A stretch of 64,000 bases of DNA from Aotearoamyces nothofagi (Eukaryota > Ascomycota > Leotiomycetes > Leotiales > Tympanidaceae): contig JADDTR010000024.1 of the NCBI GenBank assembly GCA_015345905.1, forward strand, positions 352,091 through 416,090. Direction: 5' to 3'. The notes below the pieces were generated by a model. It ran no database searches and was not told the DNA's origin. It saw only the letters and a program-made list of their open reading frames with translations. This document shows positions 1 to 8,911 of the stretch, piece after piece (position 1 is the first letter of the stretch; every line of letters begins with the position of its first letter). A program made the translations under genes and the position numbers.

Positions 1-44
1 CTGCGCTGCGGATCGACTACGTCTACCTGCTCATCAAGAAATGA
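1..44 (+). CDS. 3' end of a gene truncated by the window edge
   Basis: One frame is open from the window edge to a TGA at 42-44. It encodes the C-terminal end ALRIDYVYLLIKK followed by stop. The codons are ordinary (CTG CGG ATC GAC TAC GTC TAC CTG CTC ATC AAG), with many C-ending codons as in the nearby Nudix and Hikeshi genes. The tail is too short to assign a family. It would be convergent with the Nudix gene, with about 185 bp between the two stop codons. Confidence 0.4.
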   Translation, partial: ALRIDYVYLLIKK

Positions 45-228
45 TCACGATTCGCGTTCAGTTTTGTACTAGAATCTTTTGATACACAGGGCATCGCCCG
101 TCTCGAAGTCAACAAGGCTTATCGCCAATTATGGCAAGCATTGCTGAGGGAGGATCAGCAGCATGGCGTTTCGGGCATTAAAAGCAAATTGGCGTCTGGA
201 TAAAGGAGACTTCTTTGATAGACGCAAA

Positions 229-1275
229 TCAAGAGCTAGCTTCTAACCCCTTGTGCGGGCCTGGAAATTCCAAGACCCTGTGTAACCTGCTCTTGATCTC
301 GTCATAGTGCTCCTCGTTTTCGCGTGTCAAGATGCCGTGCCTGATGAAGAAGTCCAGCATTAACAGGGCGCAGTTGGGCTTGAACTCACCCTTGGCCATG
401 TGCTCCTGGACCTCCTCCACAGTCCACAGATAGAATTCCTGCACCTCGCTATCATTCGGCCTCGGGACGATATCCGCGGGCAGCTCCAAGTCGTAGACGT
501 ACTGCACCTCGGGCTGGATCAGGCCCGTCTCCCCCGTAGCCTTCTCCGACCTGATGTAGATATACGTGATGGTGCCGTGGCTCGTCGCCGTCTTGCGGAC
601 GAAAGCAGCAGGCAGGCTCGCCTCCTCCTCAGCCTCGCGGGACACGCACTCCCGCGGCACCTCTCCCGACGCCATGCCCCCCGCGACGGTGTTGTCCAGC
701 ATGCCGCCGTACGTCTGCTTGCCGGCCGCCCTGCGCGGGACCCACAGCCTGATGCCGTGGCTCGACCCGGGCGACGGCGCGTAGGCGGTCATGTGGCAGC
801 CGTAGGTGACGACCCCGAGCAGCGCCGCGGCCGTCCGCTCGATGTCGTACAGCAGCTCGTTGTTCCGCGGCCCGTGGACCGGGTACAGCTCGTCGCGCCA
901 GCCGCCGAGGATGCGGAAGGTCTTGCGGTCGCGCCAGTATGCGGCCGTGGCTGCCGCCCTCTGGCTCCGCTCGGCCGCCGTTGCTTGCTGGAAGAGCGAG
1001 ATCTCGCGGACGTCGCGGTGCACCTCCATCTCCCCTTTTATCGCCGTGGGCGTCTTGGCCAGCTCCCTGAAGACGTCCTCTCTGACGTAGCCTATGGGGA
1101 TGCGGAAGTCCTCGTCTTCCCAGACGAGCGTGTAGAGGCCCTCCATGACCGAGGCATGGCCTTCGGGATCCGTTTCTGGGTATGGGAAGCTGTGGAGAAT
1201 GTGAGCATTGCGTACCGCTGGCTGTATACTATCAAGGTCCATTGCTGTAGCAAAGCAGCCTCTGCCCCTCGGCAA
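229..1275 (-). CDS. DUF4743/Nudix hydrolase (thiamine pyrophosphokinase-related family)
   Basis: Single exon, 348 residues. The N-terminal ~150 residues match the DUF4743 region that precedes the Nudix fold in the fungal, plant and yeast YJR142W-type proteins often mislabelled as thiamine pyrophosphokinase. The Nudix box starts at G199 and runs G-x5-E205-x7-R213-E214-x2-E217-E218; the usual Gly near its end is Ser220. E217 and E218 should bind the catalytic metal. Family members hydrolyse damaged or oxidised thiamine diphosphates (family knowledge; substrate not visible here). The start at 1275 gives a Gly/Arg-rich leader; Met12 at 1242 is an equally good start. It is divergent from the Hikeshi homologue, with about 390 bp between the starts. 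GC-rich, C-ending codon use. Confidence 0.87.
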   Translation of the reverse strand: MPRGRGCFATAMDLDSIQPAVRNAHILHSFPYPETDPEGHASVMEGLYTLVWEDEDFRIPIGYVREDVFRELAKTPTAIKGEMEVHRDVREISLFQQATAAERSQRAAATAAYWRDRKTFRILGGWRDELYPVHGPRNNELLYDIERTAAALLGVVTYGCHMTAYAPSPGSSHGIRLWVPRRAAGKQTYGGMLDNTVAGGMASGEVPRECVSREAEEEASLPAAFVRKTATSHGTITYIYIRSEKATGETGLIQPEVQYVYDLELPADIVPRPNDSEVQEFYLWTVEEVQEHMAKGEFKPNCALLMLDFFIRHGILTRENEEHYDEIKSRLHRVLEFPGPHKGLEASS

Positions 1276-1382
1276 TCAAGCCTGGACAGATGTCTCACAG
1301 AAAAAAGGATCGTTGTGCTCACCTGTCGCAGTCATTCACCAAGTCCAGATTACTCTTGAGCCTTGCCATCGTGTCTGTTTTT

Positions 1383-1400
1383 TATATATATATATATATA
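1383..1400. repeat. (TA)9 microsatellite in the divergent promoter
   Basis: Nine TA units follow a short T run and lie between the Nudix and Hikeshi start codons. The tract could act as a nucleosome-free or TATA-like element for either gene; that is inference. Confidence 0.85.
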
Positions 1401-1667
1401 AATATCGCGAATAATAAACGGCAGAACTGACAGCTACGTCGGTACTCATAAGCCTCCAATTCCCACTCCGCTACCGCCTAATCGACCCCACCAAAGCCGG
1501 GCCGACCCCACTACGATAACAAAAACTCGGCCACCACCCAGGCCGGGGAATGTGCGTGCAAGTACAACAGCCCCATACACACCAGGCCGCCCCAGAGCCT
1601 CAATGCGCCCGGATTCCTCGCGACAAAACACCAACACTCCCCCGTTAACAGAGAAGCAAAGGCCGCA

Positions 1668-2390
1668 ATGGCGATCCCCCAGCTCTTCGGCATCATCCCG
1701 ACAGGGTGCCCGGTCATCGTCACGCCCAGCAGCGCGCCCGCAGAAACGTCGCTCATATACAACCTCCCGCCGCGATCCTTCTCCCACATCGCCGTCTTCC
1801 TCCTCCCCGGCATCGCGCTGCCGCCCGACACGGCCGCCGCCGTCTACCTCGCCGTCCCCGCCCCCGGGCCGGACTTCCAGAGCCAGCCGCCGAGCTTCAG
1901 GTTCCTGGGCGGCATCGGGCCCGGCAAGGAGAGCGCGGTGTTCAGGGTCGGCGGGCTCGCCAGCGGCGCCGGCTCGGTGAGTGGCGAGGTGGACATGGAC
2001 GCCCCCGAGGACGGGAATGCCGCGAGCGGCCAGGAAGCGCCGGCGCTCATCCTCGGCATCTCCATCGAGCCGGCGTCGTCCGTCTCGGAGCAGATGGCGG
2101 CCCTGCGCAACTCCTCCCCGCCGGCGGGCGCCGAGTCGTCCACCTCGCTCGTCGTCGTGCCGCGGCCGGGGCCGCCGCCGCCGAAGCTCGACGCGCTGCT
2201 GCTGGCGCAGCGGATCATCAAGAACGAGTTCAACTTCCTGGCCGGCTTCAGCGGCAACGTGCCCGTGCCCGGAAGCCCCGGCACGGCCGGCGTCGAGGTC
2301 GTCCCGCTGAAGGCCTTCGAGGACTGGTGGAAGAAGTTCGAGGGCAGGGTGCGCAGCGACCCCGGGTTCCTGGAGCGCGACGCCGAATGA
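1668..2390 (+). CDS. OPI10: Hikeshi/Opi10 homologue (Hsp70 nuclear import carrier)
   Basis: Single exon, 240 residues, starting MAIPQLFGII. The order of conserved blocks matches human HIKESHI (C11orf73) and yeast Opi10: an N-terminal LFGIIPTGCPV, a FSHIAVFLLPG block around residue 39, a PPDTAAAVYL block, FRFLGGIGPGKESAVFRV, and a C-terminal KAFEDWWKKFEGRVRSDPGF helix. Hikeshi carries Hsp70 through the nuclear pore during heat stress and binds FG nucleoporins. In yeast, opi10 mutants overproduce inositol. The protein is longer than the human one (197 residues) because of low-complexity insertions (Gly/Ser/Pro-rich, about residues 100-175). The antisense frame is also open for 456 codons, but only because of high GC3. 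Confidence 0.88.
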   Translation: MAIPQLFGIIPTGCPVIVTPSSAPAETSLIYNLPPRSFSHIAVFLLPGIALPPDTAAAVYLAVPAPGPDFQSQPPSFRFLGGIGPGKESAVFRVGGLASGAGSVSGEVDMDAPEDGNAASGQEAPALILGISIEPASSVSEQMAALRNSSPPAGAESSTSLVVVPRPGPPPPKLDALLLAQRIIKNEFNFLAGFSGNVPVPGSPGTAGVEVVPLKAFEDWWKKFEGRVRSDPGFLERDAE

Positions 2391-2926
2391 GGACGACGAC
2401 GACGACGGAACGAGGGGCGCGAGCTGCGGGCGGCGACCAGCCCGGCTCGATCCCGGAACCAGCGAGCAGGAAGGAAGGAAGGAAGCTCTCCGAGCAGAGT
2501 TCGCGGTTTTAGATTGAGAGCCGAGAGCCCAGAGGCGCGACAGGAGGGAGGGCAGGAGGGAGGGCAGGAAGGGAGAGAGGAAATCACATATACCCCGTTC
2601 CACACACACGTCCCCGTACTGTATCATCACTCGGCTGCAGATGCAGATGCACACACACATCCAGCTAGACAGACAGCTAGACAGACAGACAGACGGGCCG
2701 AAAAAAAAAAAAAAAAAGAGAAATCTCTCGCAGGAAGCATACGTCGAGAGAGCGCACTTCTCTTTCACTTTCTCGTTCGTTCCGCGACACGTGCAAGTTA
2801 TCGTGTGCTGTATCATATGTGCTATATCATATCATATCATCCCGTCCTCGCCCGCCCGCTCGCAGCATGGAAAACCCAGAGCCATCGCTTCAGCCCATCG
2901 CCATGTAAATTTGCGGGGGTATGTGT

Positions 2927-3001
2927 GGGGAAAAAAAAGAAGAAGAAGAAGAAGAAAAAAAAACCCCCCCCCTCCCCCTTCTCTCTCTCTCTCTCTTTTC
3001 C
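2927..3001. repeat. Polypurine tract joined directly to a polypyrimidine tract
   Basis: About 37 consecutive purines (G run, A run, GAA triplets, A run) at 2927-2963 pass directly into about 38 consecutive pyrimidines (C runs, then CT dinucleotides) at 2964-3001 on the same strand. Confidence 0.9.
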
Positions 3002-3309
3002 AGAACCCCTATCCCTATCCACACTGTACTATGACCTGTTTACTCCCCCGAAAGACTTGCTCCCCTCCTTCGGCCGGCCGGCCTCTAGGTCCCGGCTTCC
3101 ACCATGCCTAGTCCACGCACCCCATCTGAACCAAGCAAGCCAGCTTCTCGTCGTCGTCGTCGGAGGAGGAGGAGGAGCTGCTGAAACAATCACCACACCA
3201 AACCAAACAAAACCAAAACAAAACCAAACCATCACATCACCGGTCCGCAGGACACTGGCTCTCGCGGCCGATCGATCCATCCATCCATCCAGCGGGCAGA
3301 CACTGGGCC

Positions 3310-3375
3310 AAGTCAAGCCAAGCCAAGCCAAGCCGAGTGATGTGACGGGTGCCTTGACTTGACTTGACTTGACTT
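3310..3375. repeat. Pentamer repeats (CAAGC)n and (TTGAC)n
   Basis: About four CAAGC units at 3314-3334 are followed, after a short spacer, by about four to five TTGAC units at 3352-3375. Confidence 0.8.
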
Positions 3376-3580
3376 CTGGCAAGCTGGCAGTGCGAGGAGC
3401 GGGAGCAGTACAGGAGCAGGGGACTCAAAAGCTCGCGGGTATAGGATACGGCGAGAGATGCGCACGGGTAGGATGCCGAGGGTGGCAGGAACGAAATCAG
3501 GGCCGGCCGCCGTGTGGCGTCTCGAGGGGGGTCGGTTCACGTGGCGTAGCGGTGTGGGGAGGGGCCGCTGGGGACAGATC

Positions 3581-3614
3581 GGGCAGGCAGGCAGGCAGGC
3601 AAGCAGGCAAGCAG
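3581..3614. repeat. (GGCA)n / (AGCA) microsatellite
   Basis: GGCA tetramers, the last copies varied to AGCA, just beyond the Hikeshi 3' flank. Confidence 0.85.
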
Positions 3615-3763
3615 TGAATGCACCTTGGTCTTAGGGTACTTGGGTATTATATCTCTCTCCGGTTCTGAATAGATCAGCCATCCCATCCCACAATATCTGT
3701 ATGTACTTGTACAATGAATCGCCAGGCTGGTTGGCCGCAGCAGGCGCTGAACGCCCAGTCCTA

Positions 3764-3797
3764 ATCCTGATCCTGATCCTGATCCTGATCCTGATCC
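3764..3797. repeat. (ATCCTG)n hexanucleotide repeat
   Basis: Nearly six perfect copies. Read on the minus strand they give an Ile-Arg dipeptide run, a repeat-made open frame and not a gene. Confidence 0.9.
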
Positions 3798-3951
3798 CAG
3801 TCACGATCCCATTAGAAACGCCCCTCTCCAACCGGTCAGCCGTGTGAAGCGCTTCGCTAATGTAGTCCATAAATAATTATAATGACCTCCGGGGGAGGCC
3901 ACCTTTCGAAGAAAAAAAAAGCTGAACATCGACGAGGTATCAGAAATGAAA

Positions 3952-6114
3952 TTAGTCCTCCGCCAATGGACTCATTAGTGGACTCTTCCTTGTCGGACTC
4001 CCTGCTCTGCTCCTGCTCCTTCCGTTTCCCAGTAGACCTATCCCAGGTGCCAGCCTCTCTCTTGATTCGGTCCTTACAACGAGTCCGCTCCTGTTCATAG
4101 CATTCGGGACGCCCGACCCATTTGATCCATTGCTGCTGCTACTACCTCCCTTCAGAGGCGAGGCGTCAAAGAAATGTGGTTCGGAAAAGTTCACCACATT
4201 GAGCTTTGGAGTAGCAAGGCCAGAGGAGCGCGCATGACGGCTACCCTCGCTGCTATCCGAATGCTCGTTCTCATCGGAGTCGACATCGGCGAGTTCGAAC
4301 TCATTGGCCGCTTCCCCCTCTTCTAGGACCCGCTCGTAGTGACTAGACGTTCGGCCAAATGGCTTGAGGCTGCCGAAAAACCCTCGTCCGCCTTTCCGAG
4401 GACTTCCTGGTCTACGACCGCGGCGAATGGCACTGCTGACTCTGCCGTACAGTCGTAATCGGCGTTCTTTCTTTCGAAATATGTAAAGAATACATAGGAT
4501 GATGAAGATGAAGAAGAAGAGTCCGGTGGACTTGTTGGGTGACTTGTGGAGAAGGTCGTCGGCAATATCGGAAAAGTCATCGTCGTCGTCGTCTCCGCCC
4601 AAAGGAGTAGGACTATATTTCGAGCCAGCGTATTGGAACTCGGTAGGTGGGCCACTGAGCATATTCTTGCCGAAACCCACAGGCAGATCATCACCTCGTG
4701 GCTCTACCTGACCAGCGGCATAGAGCACCATTTTCCCCAGAGTCCAGCTGACTTCAGTATCGTCGATTTTATCCACAGCCTGGAAAGGATCAAGGAATCC
4801 CTTCTCTTTTGCACTCTCCGAGACCTCTTTGGTACCGTTCACACCCATTGGGGTCTTTTCTATCCCAACTCGTGGTATCCCGATACCGTCATGTAGGACG
4901 TTGATCAGCCACGAGGCCTTAAAGCACACTTCCATGGCAGTTTTCTCGTCGACCTTCTTTCCCCATCTATGGTCCTCAACATCCTTCTCAATAGCTGTCC
5001 AGTCTCGGTGACAGAACTCACTGACACGGGCCTGATAGGTATTGAAATCGTAGGCCTTGTCCTTGTGTGATAGCTCGAAGACTCCGTGTGTGGTATGCCA
5101 ATATTCCGAGACACCAATGAAGTGGTTGACGTCAAAATCAATAGCTGGAACGTGCTGGCCGTTGAGCAAGCATGGATTGTCCTCGCAAGGCGCATCTTTG
5201 TCCAGTAAGGGATATGTCTTTCGCAAGCACTCGTCGAAAAGACCTGTACCCACAAGGTATGGTGTAGAAGCAGTTGTGGCAGTGTCCTGGTCGATAGCCT
5301 CGCCGTCCAGTGTAAGCGTCAAGCCTGACGGAAGACATGGGTCCGGGAGCTCCAGCGCAGTACTGTCCCCGGCTGACTCTTCCAGAGCATCAACGTATCG
5401 TTGTCTTGCCTGGTTCACACCAAATCCTAGCCAGGTTGCCACGAACACCTTGTATTCCGATACTACGCCATCTATTGTTCGCATTCGTAGTAACTTGAGA
5501 TCATTGGCGTGCTTCTCGGATTCTGTTGCGTTGGGCGCGAACGCAATCTGGGCCGAAGCACCTCCCATGTCCAGAAAGCCATACGTATGATGTCCCTTGC
5601 CATGCACATGGTCTTCAGGCGAGTCAAAGCCTCCCACCAAGTAATTCGCAGCTATCCAGCCATACAGGCCCTCGGTCTCGCCATCGATGACCTGAATATG
5701 CAGACCGCAGTCGGGCAATGCGAAGGCTGTGGTAGCCTGGGCGTAGGCACAGATCTCCCTCAGGAGGGCAGAGCGCTGTATCGGAGGCAGTAGCCGCATC
5801 CCGGCCGTGGCCATGAGGAAAATGGGTGTATCCTCGACCTGGCTTTCAGGCACGACTGAGAGCGCATGGTCGAGAAGCTCCTTGAGGTGTTCCTCGCCCA
5901 CTGCTGACGGGTTCTCGCCGAACGTCGAGACACCCGGGTGGACCTTCTTGGTCCATTTACTCTTGGTCTCTAGCCTGGGAAGGCTCTTCAACTCTTTGGG
6001 CGAGGCTCTGGCGCGTGCCTGGTCGCTATCGCGCCATTTGTATATATGGACTCGGGTTCCTGACGAGCCCGCGTCCAGGATCACTCCGTACCGGTCTGGG
6101 GAGAGCATGAGCAT
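3952..6114 (-). CDS. YND1: Golgi apyrase, GDA1/CD39 family (Ynd1-like)
   Basis: Nucleoside di/triphosphatase of the Golgi lumen that supports glycosylation by hydrolysing NDPs. From Met at 6114 the protein has 720 residues. Apyrase conserved regions are clear: ACR1 LDAGSSGTRVHIYKW (from about residue 13), ACR2 ATAGMRLL, ACR3 GLYGWIAANYLVGG, ACR4 FLDMGGASAQIAF. One transmembrane helix (about residues 527-548, Phe/Ile/Leu-rich, then RKKERR) precedes a basic, Ser-rich cytosolic tail of about 170 residues, the Ynd1 layout. The frame stays open upstream to a Met at 6360, but 6165-6115 looks like a 51-nt intron (GTAAAT...TTGCAG, multiple of three) ending exactly before ATG 6114. Family members begin close to ACR1, so I prefer 6114 with the intron in the leader; a spliced start at 6360 is the alternative. 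Confidence 0.88.
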   Translation of the reverse strand: MLMLSPDRYGVILDAGSSGTRVHIYKWRDSDQARARASPKELKSLPRLETKSKWTKKVHPGVSTFGENPSAVGEEHLKELLDHALSVVPESQVEDTPIFLMATAGMRLLPPIQRSALLREICAYAQATTAFALPDCGLHIQVIDGETEGLYGWIAANYLVGGFDSPEDHVHGKGHHTYGFLDMGGASAQIAFAPNATESEKHANDLKLLRMRTIDGVVSEYKVFVATWLGFGVNQARQRYVDALEESAGDSTALELPDPCLPSGLTLTLDGEAIDQDTATTASTPYLVGTGLFDECLRKTYPLLDKDAPCEDNPCLLNGQHVPAIDFDVNHFIGVSEYWHTTHGVFELSHKDKAYDFNTYQARVSEFCHRDWTAIEKDVEDHRWGKKVDEKTAMEVCFKASWLINVLHDGIGIPRVGIEKTPMGVNGTKEVSESAKEKGFLDPFQAVDKIDDTEVSWTLGKMVLYAAGQVEPRGDDLPVGFGKNMLSGPPTEFQYAGSKYSPTPLGGDDDDDDFSDIADDLLHKSPNKSTGLFFFIFIILCILYIFRKKERRLRLYGRVSSAIRRGRRPGSPRKGGRGFFGSLKPFGRTSSHYERVLEEGEAANEFELADVDSDENEHSDSSEGSRHARSSGLATPKLNVVNFSEPHFFDASPLKGGSSSSNGSNGSGVPNAMNRSGLVVRTESRERLAPGIGLLGNGRSRSRAGSPTRKSPLMSPLAED

Positions 6115-6165
6115 CTGCAATGTGTAGGATACGGAGCACAGGATGGGATTGCGACATACATTTAC
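6115..6165 (-). other. Probable 51-nt leader intron of the apyrase gene
   Basis: Reading on the minus strand, donor GTAAATG at 6165, a CCTAC branch-like site and TTGCAG ending at 6115. It is 17 codons without a stop, so retention would not break the frame. Confidence 0.55.
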
Positions 6166-6650
6166 CCATGAGGGCCGAAGGAGGAGTCTGCAGATTGTGG
6201 CAAGCGGACTAGCTGCTCCGTCGTTGCCAGATAAGAGGAGGTCGCGAGGGATATGTTTTCTGTCACCGTGTCGAGTAAGGCAAGCAGAGATTGCGAAGGC
6301 ATTGAACAGCAGCCTCTGGTCGGTGATAAAACGAGTGTGGTTGAGGTGCTCCCTTGGCAAGAAGGACGAGGCAGGACGAGGCAGGACGAGGCAGGGGCGG
6401 GTATCAGTGGCAATTGGGGCCTCGGAAGGGAAGATGATGGAGGAAGGTCGTGGTGGAATTGAGGGCCGACGAGAAATGAAATAGCGAGCGAGAGAGAGAG
6501 AGAGAGGGAGAGGGAGTGTCAGTGTCTGCCGGGCGAGATTGCGCGGACACGGGGCTGGAAATAGAATAGCCTGGCGAGCGGCGCAGGGGCTGGATAAGGG
6601 AAAAAAGCAGAGCGAAGAGGCGGCGGTGGGCGGCAGACGGGGAGGAACAG

Positions 6651-6680
6651 CGTGCGACAGCGTGCGACAGCGTGCGACAG
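6651..6680. repeat. 10-bp tandem repeat CGTGCGACAG x3
   Basis: Three perfect units, then a partial fourth (CGTCTACCGG). Confidence 0.9.
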
Positions 6681-6843
6681 CGTCTACCGGCCCCTAGAGA
6701 CCTGCGTTTTACAGTGCTGTGCGCCTGGATTTACAGCGTGCCTGCAGTGGCTCTACAGGGTATTTCCAGGGTATTTACAGCGTACTTGCGGTGGCTCTAC
6801 CGTGTATTTCCAGTGTATCCACGGTATATTTCCAGGGCATTTC

Positions 6844-6942
6844 CACTGCATTCACAGCATATCCACGGTATATTTACACTGCATTCACAGCATATCCACG
6901 GTATATTTCCACTGCATTCACAGCATATCCACGGTATATTTC
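6844..6942. repeat. 33-bp minisatellite, three full copies
   Basis: The unit starts CACTGCATTCACAGCATATC and ends TATATTTC or a close variant; copies begin at 6844, 6877 and 6910. Decayed pieces of the unit extend from about 6781 to 7000. The period is a multiple of three, so all plus frames show an 11-residue repeat. Confidence 0.9.
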
Positions 6943-7344
6943 CAGCACATCTCCAGCATATCCACAGTATATTTCCAGCACATCTCCAGCATCTCTACAA
7001 TACCATCTGCTCATCTGCAGTGCAATTAATTACCCTGTAACAGCCGTGCAGTTAATTACCTTGAAACTGCCGTGTACAGTGCAGTGCAGTACAGTGCAGT
7101 GCGTACAGCGCTACAGCGCTACAGCGTGGCCCGCTCCAGTGGTGTCTGCCCCAGAAGGCCGCTGGGCCGCGCTGCAAATCACCTACCGAGCCCCAGATCA
7201 CTCGCCGAACCCACCGAACCCACTGATTATCCCATCCCACTGGTCCCGCTGGTTCCGCCGCGGATTCATTCCTGCGCTGGCCCCATGCGATCGGGCGGAC
7301 GGGTTCGTTATAGTTGCTTGGCCTGGCTCTTGCATCGGTCCAGA

Positions 7345-7430
7345 GATGGATAGATGGATAGAGAGATAGATAGATAGATAGATAGATAGGAATATAGATA
7401 AATAGATGGATAGGTACAGAGATGGATAGG
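7345..7430. repeat. (GATA)n microsatellite
   Basis: GATA/GATG tetramers, purest at 7363-7388. Confidence 0.9.
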
Positions 7431-7596
7431 ATAGACGGGCACAGAGAGAGAAGCAACCAGAGCCTAAACAACCCCTTCTCCATCCTGCTTACGACGCGAG
7501 CCACGGAAGGGATGCGACCGGCTACGCCTTACGACGCCAGCTGCACCAGCCAAGCCGACAGAAACAGCGTCTGCCAAGGGGGCGTAACAGCAGAGT

Positions 7597-7622
7597 CGAC
7601 GACTCGACGACTCGACGACTCG
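7597..7622. repeat. 9-bp tandem repeat GACGACTCG x3
   Basis: Three near-perfect units. Confidence 0.85.
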
Positions 7623-7731
7623 GCGGCTCTTTATCCCTCACGGCAGTGCGAGGCTGGCGGTGCAGCAAGGCCGCATGCAGAGCGAGGGAGACGCGGGACG
7701 GTGGCTACAATTGCATTGTGGCCATTCCTGG

Positions 7732-7758
7732 AGATGGAGGAGATGGAGGAGATGGAGA
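7732..7758. repeat. 9-bp tandem repeat AGATGGAGG x3
   Basis: Three units, followed by GATA-containing sequence and one further partial copy near 7780. Confidence 0.85.
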
Positions 7759-8258
7759 TAACATGATATAGACGAGGGCGAGATGGAGATGGAGGCCGTT
7801 GCGCGCGCGCCGTTTGCAGGCCGGCCCATCCATTCCGGGCCAGCAAGCAGACGCCCACATTCCGCCGCCTCCGTCACGGGGCACGCCCGCATTTCCACCC
7901 GCCGCCACGTGACTGCACCTCTGCCCTTCCATCCAACTCCCCCCCAGTGACGACGCCTGAAACAAGAAGAATGCCGTCCCACCAAACGTCCCACATATAG
8001 CAAGCACCCACAGCGCCTGGACGGCCTCTGCGGCAGCAGCCCCCCGGGAGGGCCAGCGGAGCGTCACGATAGAATGCAATCAATATAAATATTAATATAC
8101 AGTATAAATATACAGTATGAGATGCAGGACGAGAGATCTTGGTTCTTATATTGGATTCCTTTCTGTCTCTTTCGCAATATGCGTCGGCTCGGCAGCTGTC
8201 GTCGTCCCGGAGGAGATGGTAGAGAGCCGAGGCGAGCATTCTATTAGATGTCTCTCGA

Positions 8259-8356
8259 TTTCATCATCAGCCTCTCATCATTTCATCATCAGTCTCATCA
8301 TTTCATAATCAGTCTCCCATTTCATCACCAGCCTCATCATTTCATAATCAGCCTCC
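8259..8356. repeat. Degenerate about 20-bp repeat (TTTCATCATCAGCCTC-like)
   Basis: Five imperfect copies alternating TTTCATCATCAG and TTTCATAATCAG with short CT-rich linkers. Confidence 0.75.
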
Positions 8357-8770
8357 AAAGCCACAACCTACCTATACTATAACATAGTACCGTACAACAA
8401 ACCACCTCATACTCTATTCATCACACACCCCACCCCGCCAGCCAGCCCGACCACCAGCAACCAACCCACCAAGCGGCACCACAGCAACCGACAGACCAAT
8501 CGCCTCCAGGCCCCATCAAACAGCCGGCCGTCTACAGGCGGAACCGCTAAGACAGACAGTGGGTGATTATAAAAAGGCGCACTTCTCGCTCGCACGGCTC
8601 TCTTCTTCTTCTCCTTCTTTTCATCACTGCCGGGAAAACCCCCCGAAAGCGGGCGCAGGCGGGCAAAGACCTGGCTGCTTTACTATGGGCGGCTGCTGGC
8701 TGTGCATGTACAGTGCGCTTTGAGAGCGTGGCTGTCTTGTGATCTGGCGGTGGGAACTCGCTGTCGCTTG

Positions 8771-8911
8771 CTGTCTGCCGTTACCGTTTGTATACCCGTC
8801 GCCGGCTTTGATATTCGCCGTCTGCCGTTACTGTTTGTATACCCGTCGCCGGCTTTGATATTTGCTGTCTGCCGTTACTGTTTGTATACCCGTCACCGGC
8901 TTTGATATCTG
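8771..8911. repeat. 47-bp tandem repeat, three copies plus decayed fourth
   Basis: GTCTGCCGTTAC recurs at 8773, 8820 and 8867, exactly 47 bp apart. Each unit carries GTTTGTATACCCGTC and GGCTTTGATAT. Decayed pieces continue to about 8992. Confidence 0.92.

Larger units (their letters stand above)
2391..3951. other. Intergenic, microsatellite-rich
   Basis: Spacer between the convergent 3' ends of the Hikeshi and apyrase genes. I see no gene. It holds GGGAGGGCA repeats (about 2540-2575), a 17-base A run (2701-2717), a purine/pyrimidine switch (2927-3001), GTC/GGA triplets (about 3150-3178), CAAGC and TTGAC pentamers (3310-3375), a GGCA array (3581-3614) and an ATCCTG hexamer array (3764-3797). 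The open frames here are made by the repeats. Confidence 0.75.

Noticed and set aside
1446-2816. 456-codon open frame on the minus strand, and others antisense to the Nudix and Hikeshi genes
   Set aside because: They lie opposite well-supported genes, are Arg/Gly/Pro/Ala-rich as expected from GC-rich antisense DNA, and run into poly-T and repeat sequence.
6652-7369. Three overlapping plus frames of 122-216 codons
   Set aside because: Created by the 33-bp minisatellite, which is open in all frames; no domain and no codon bias.
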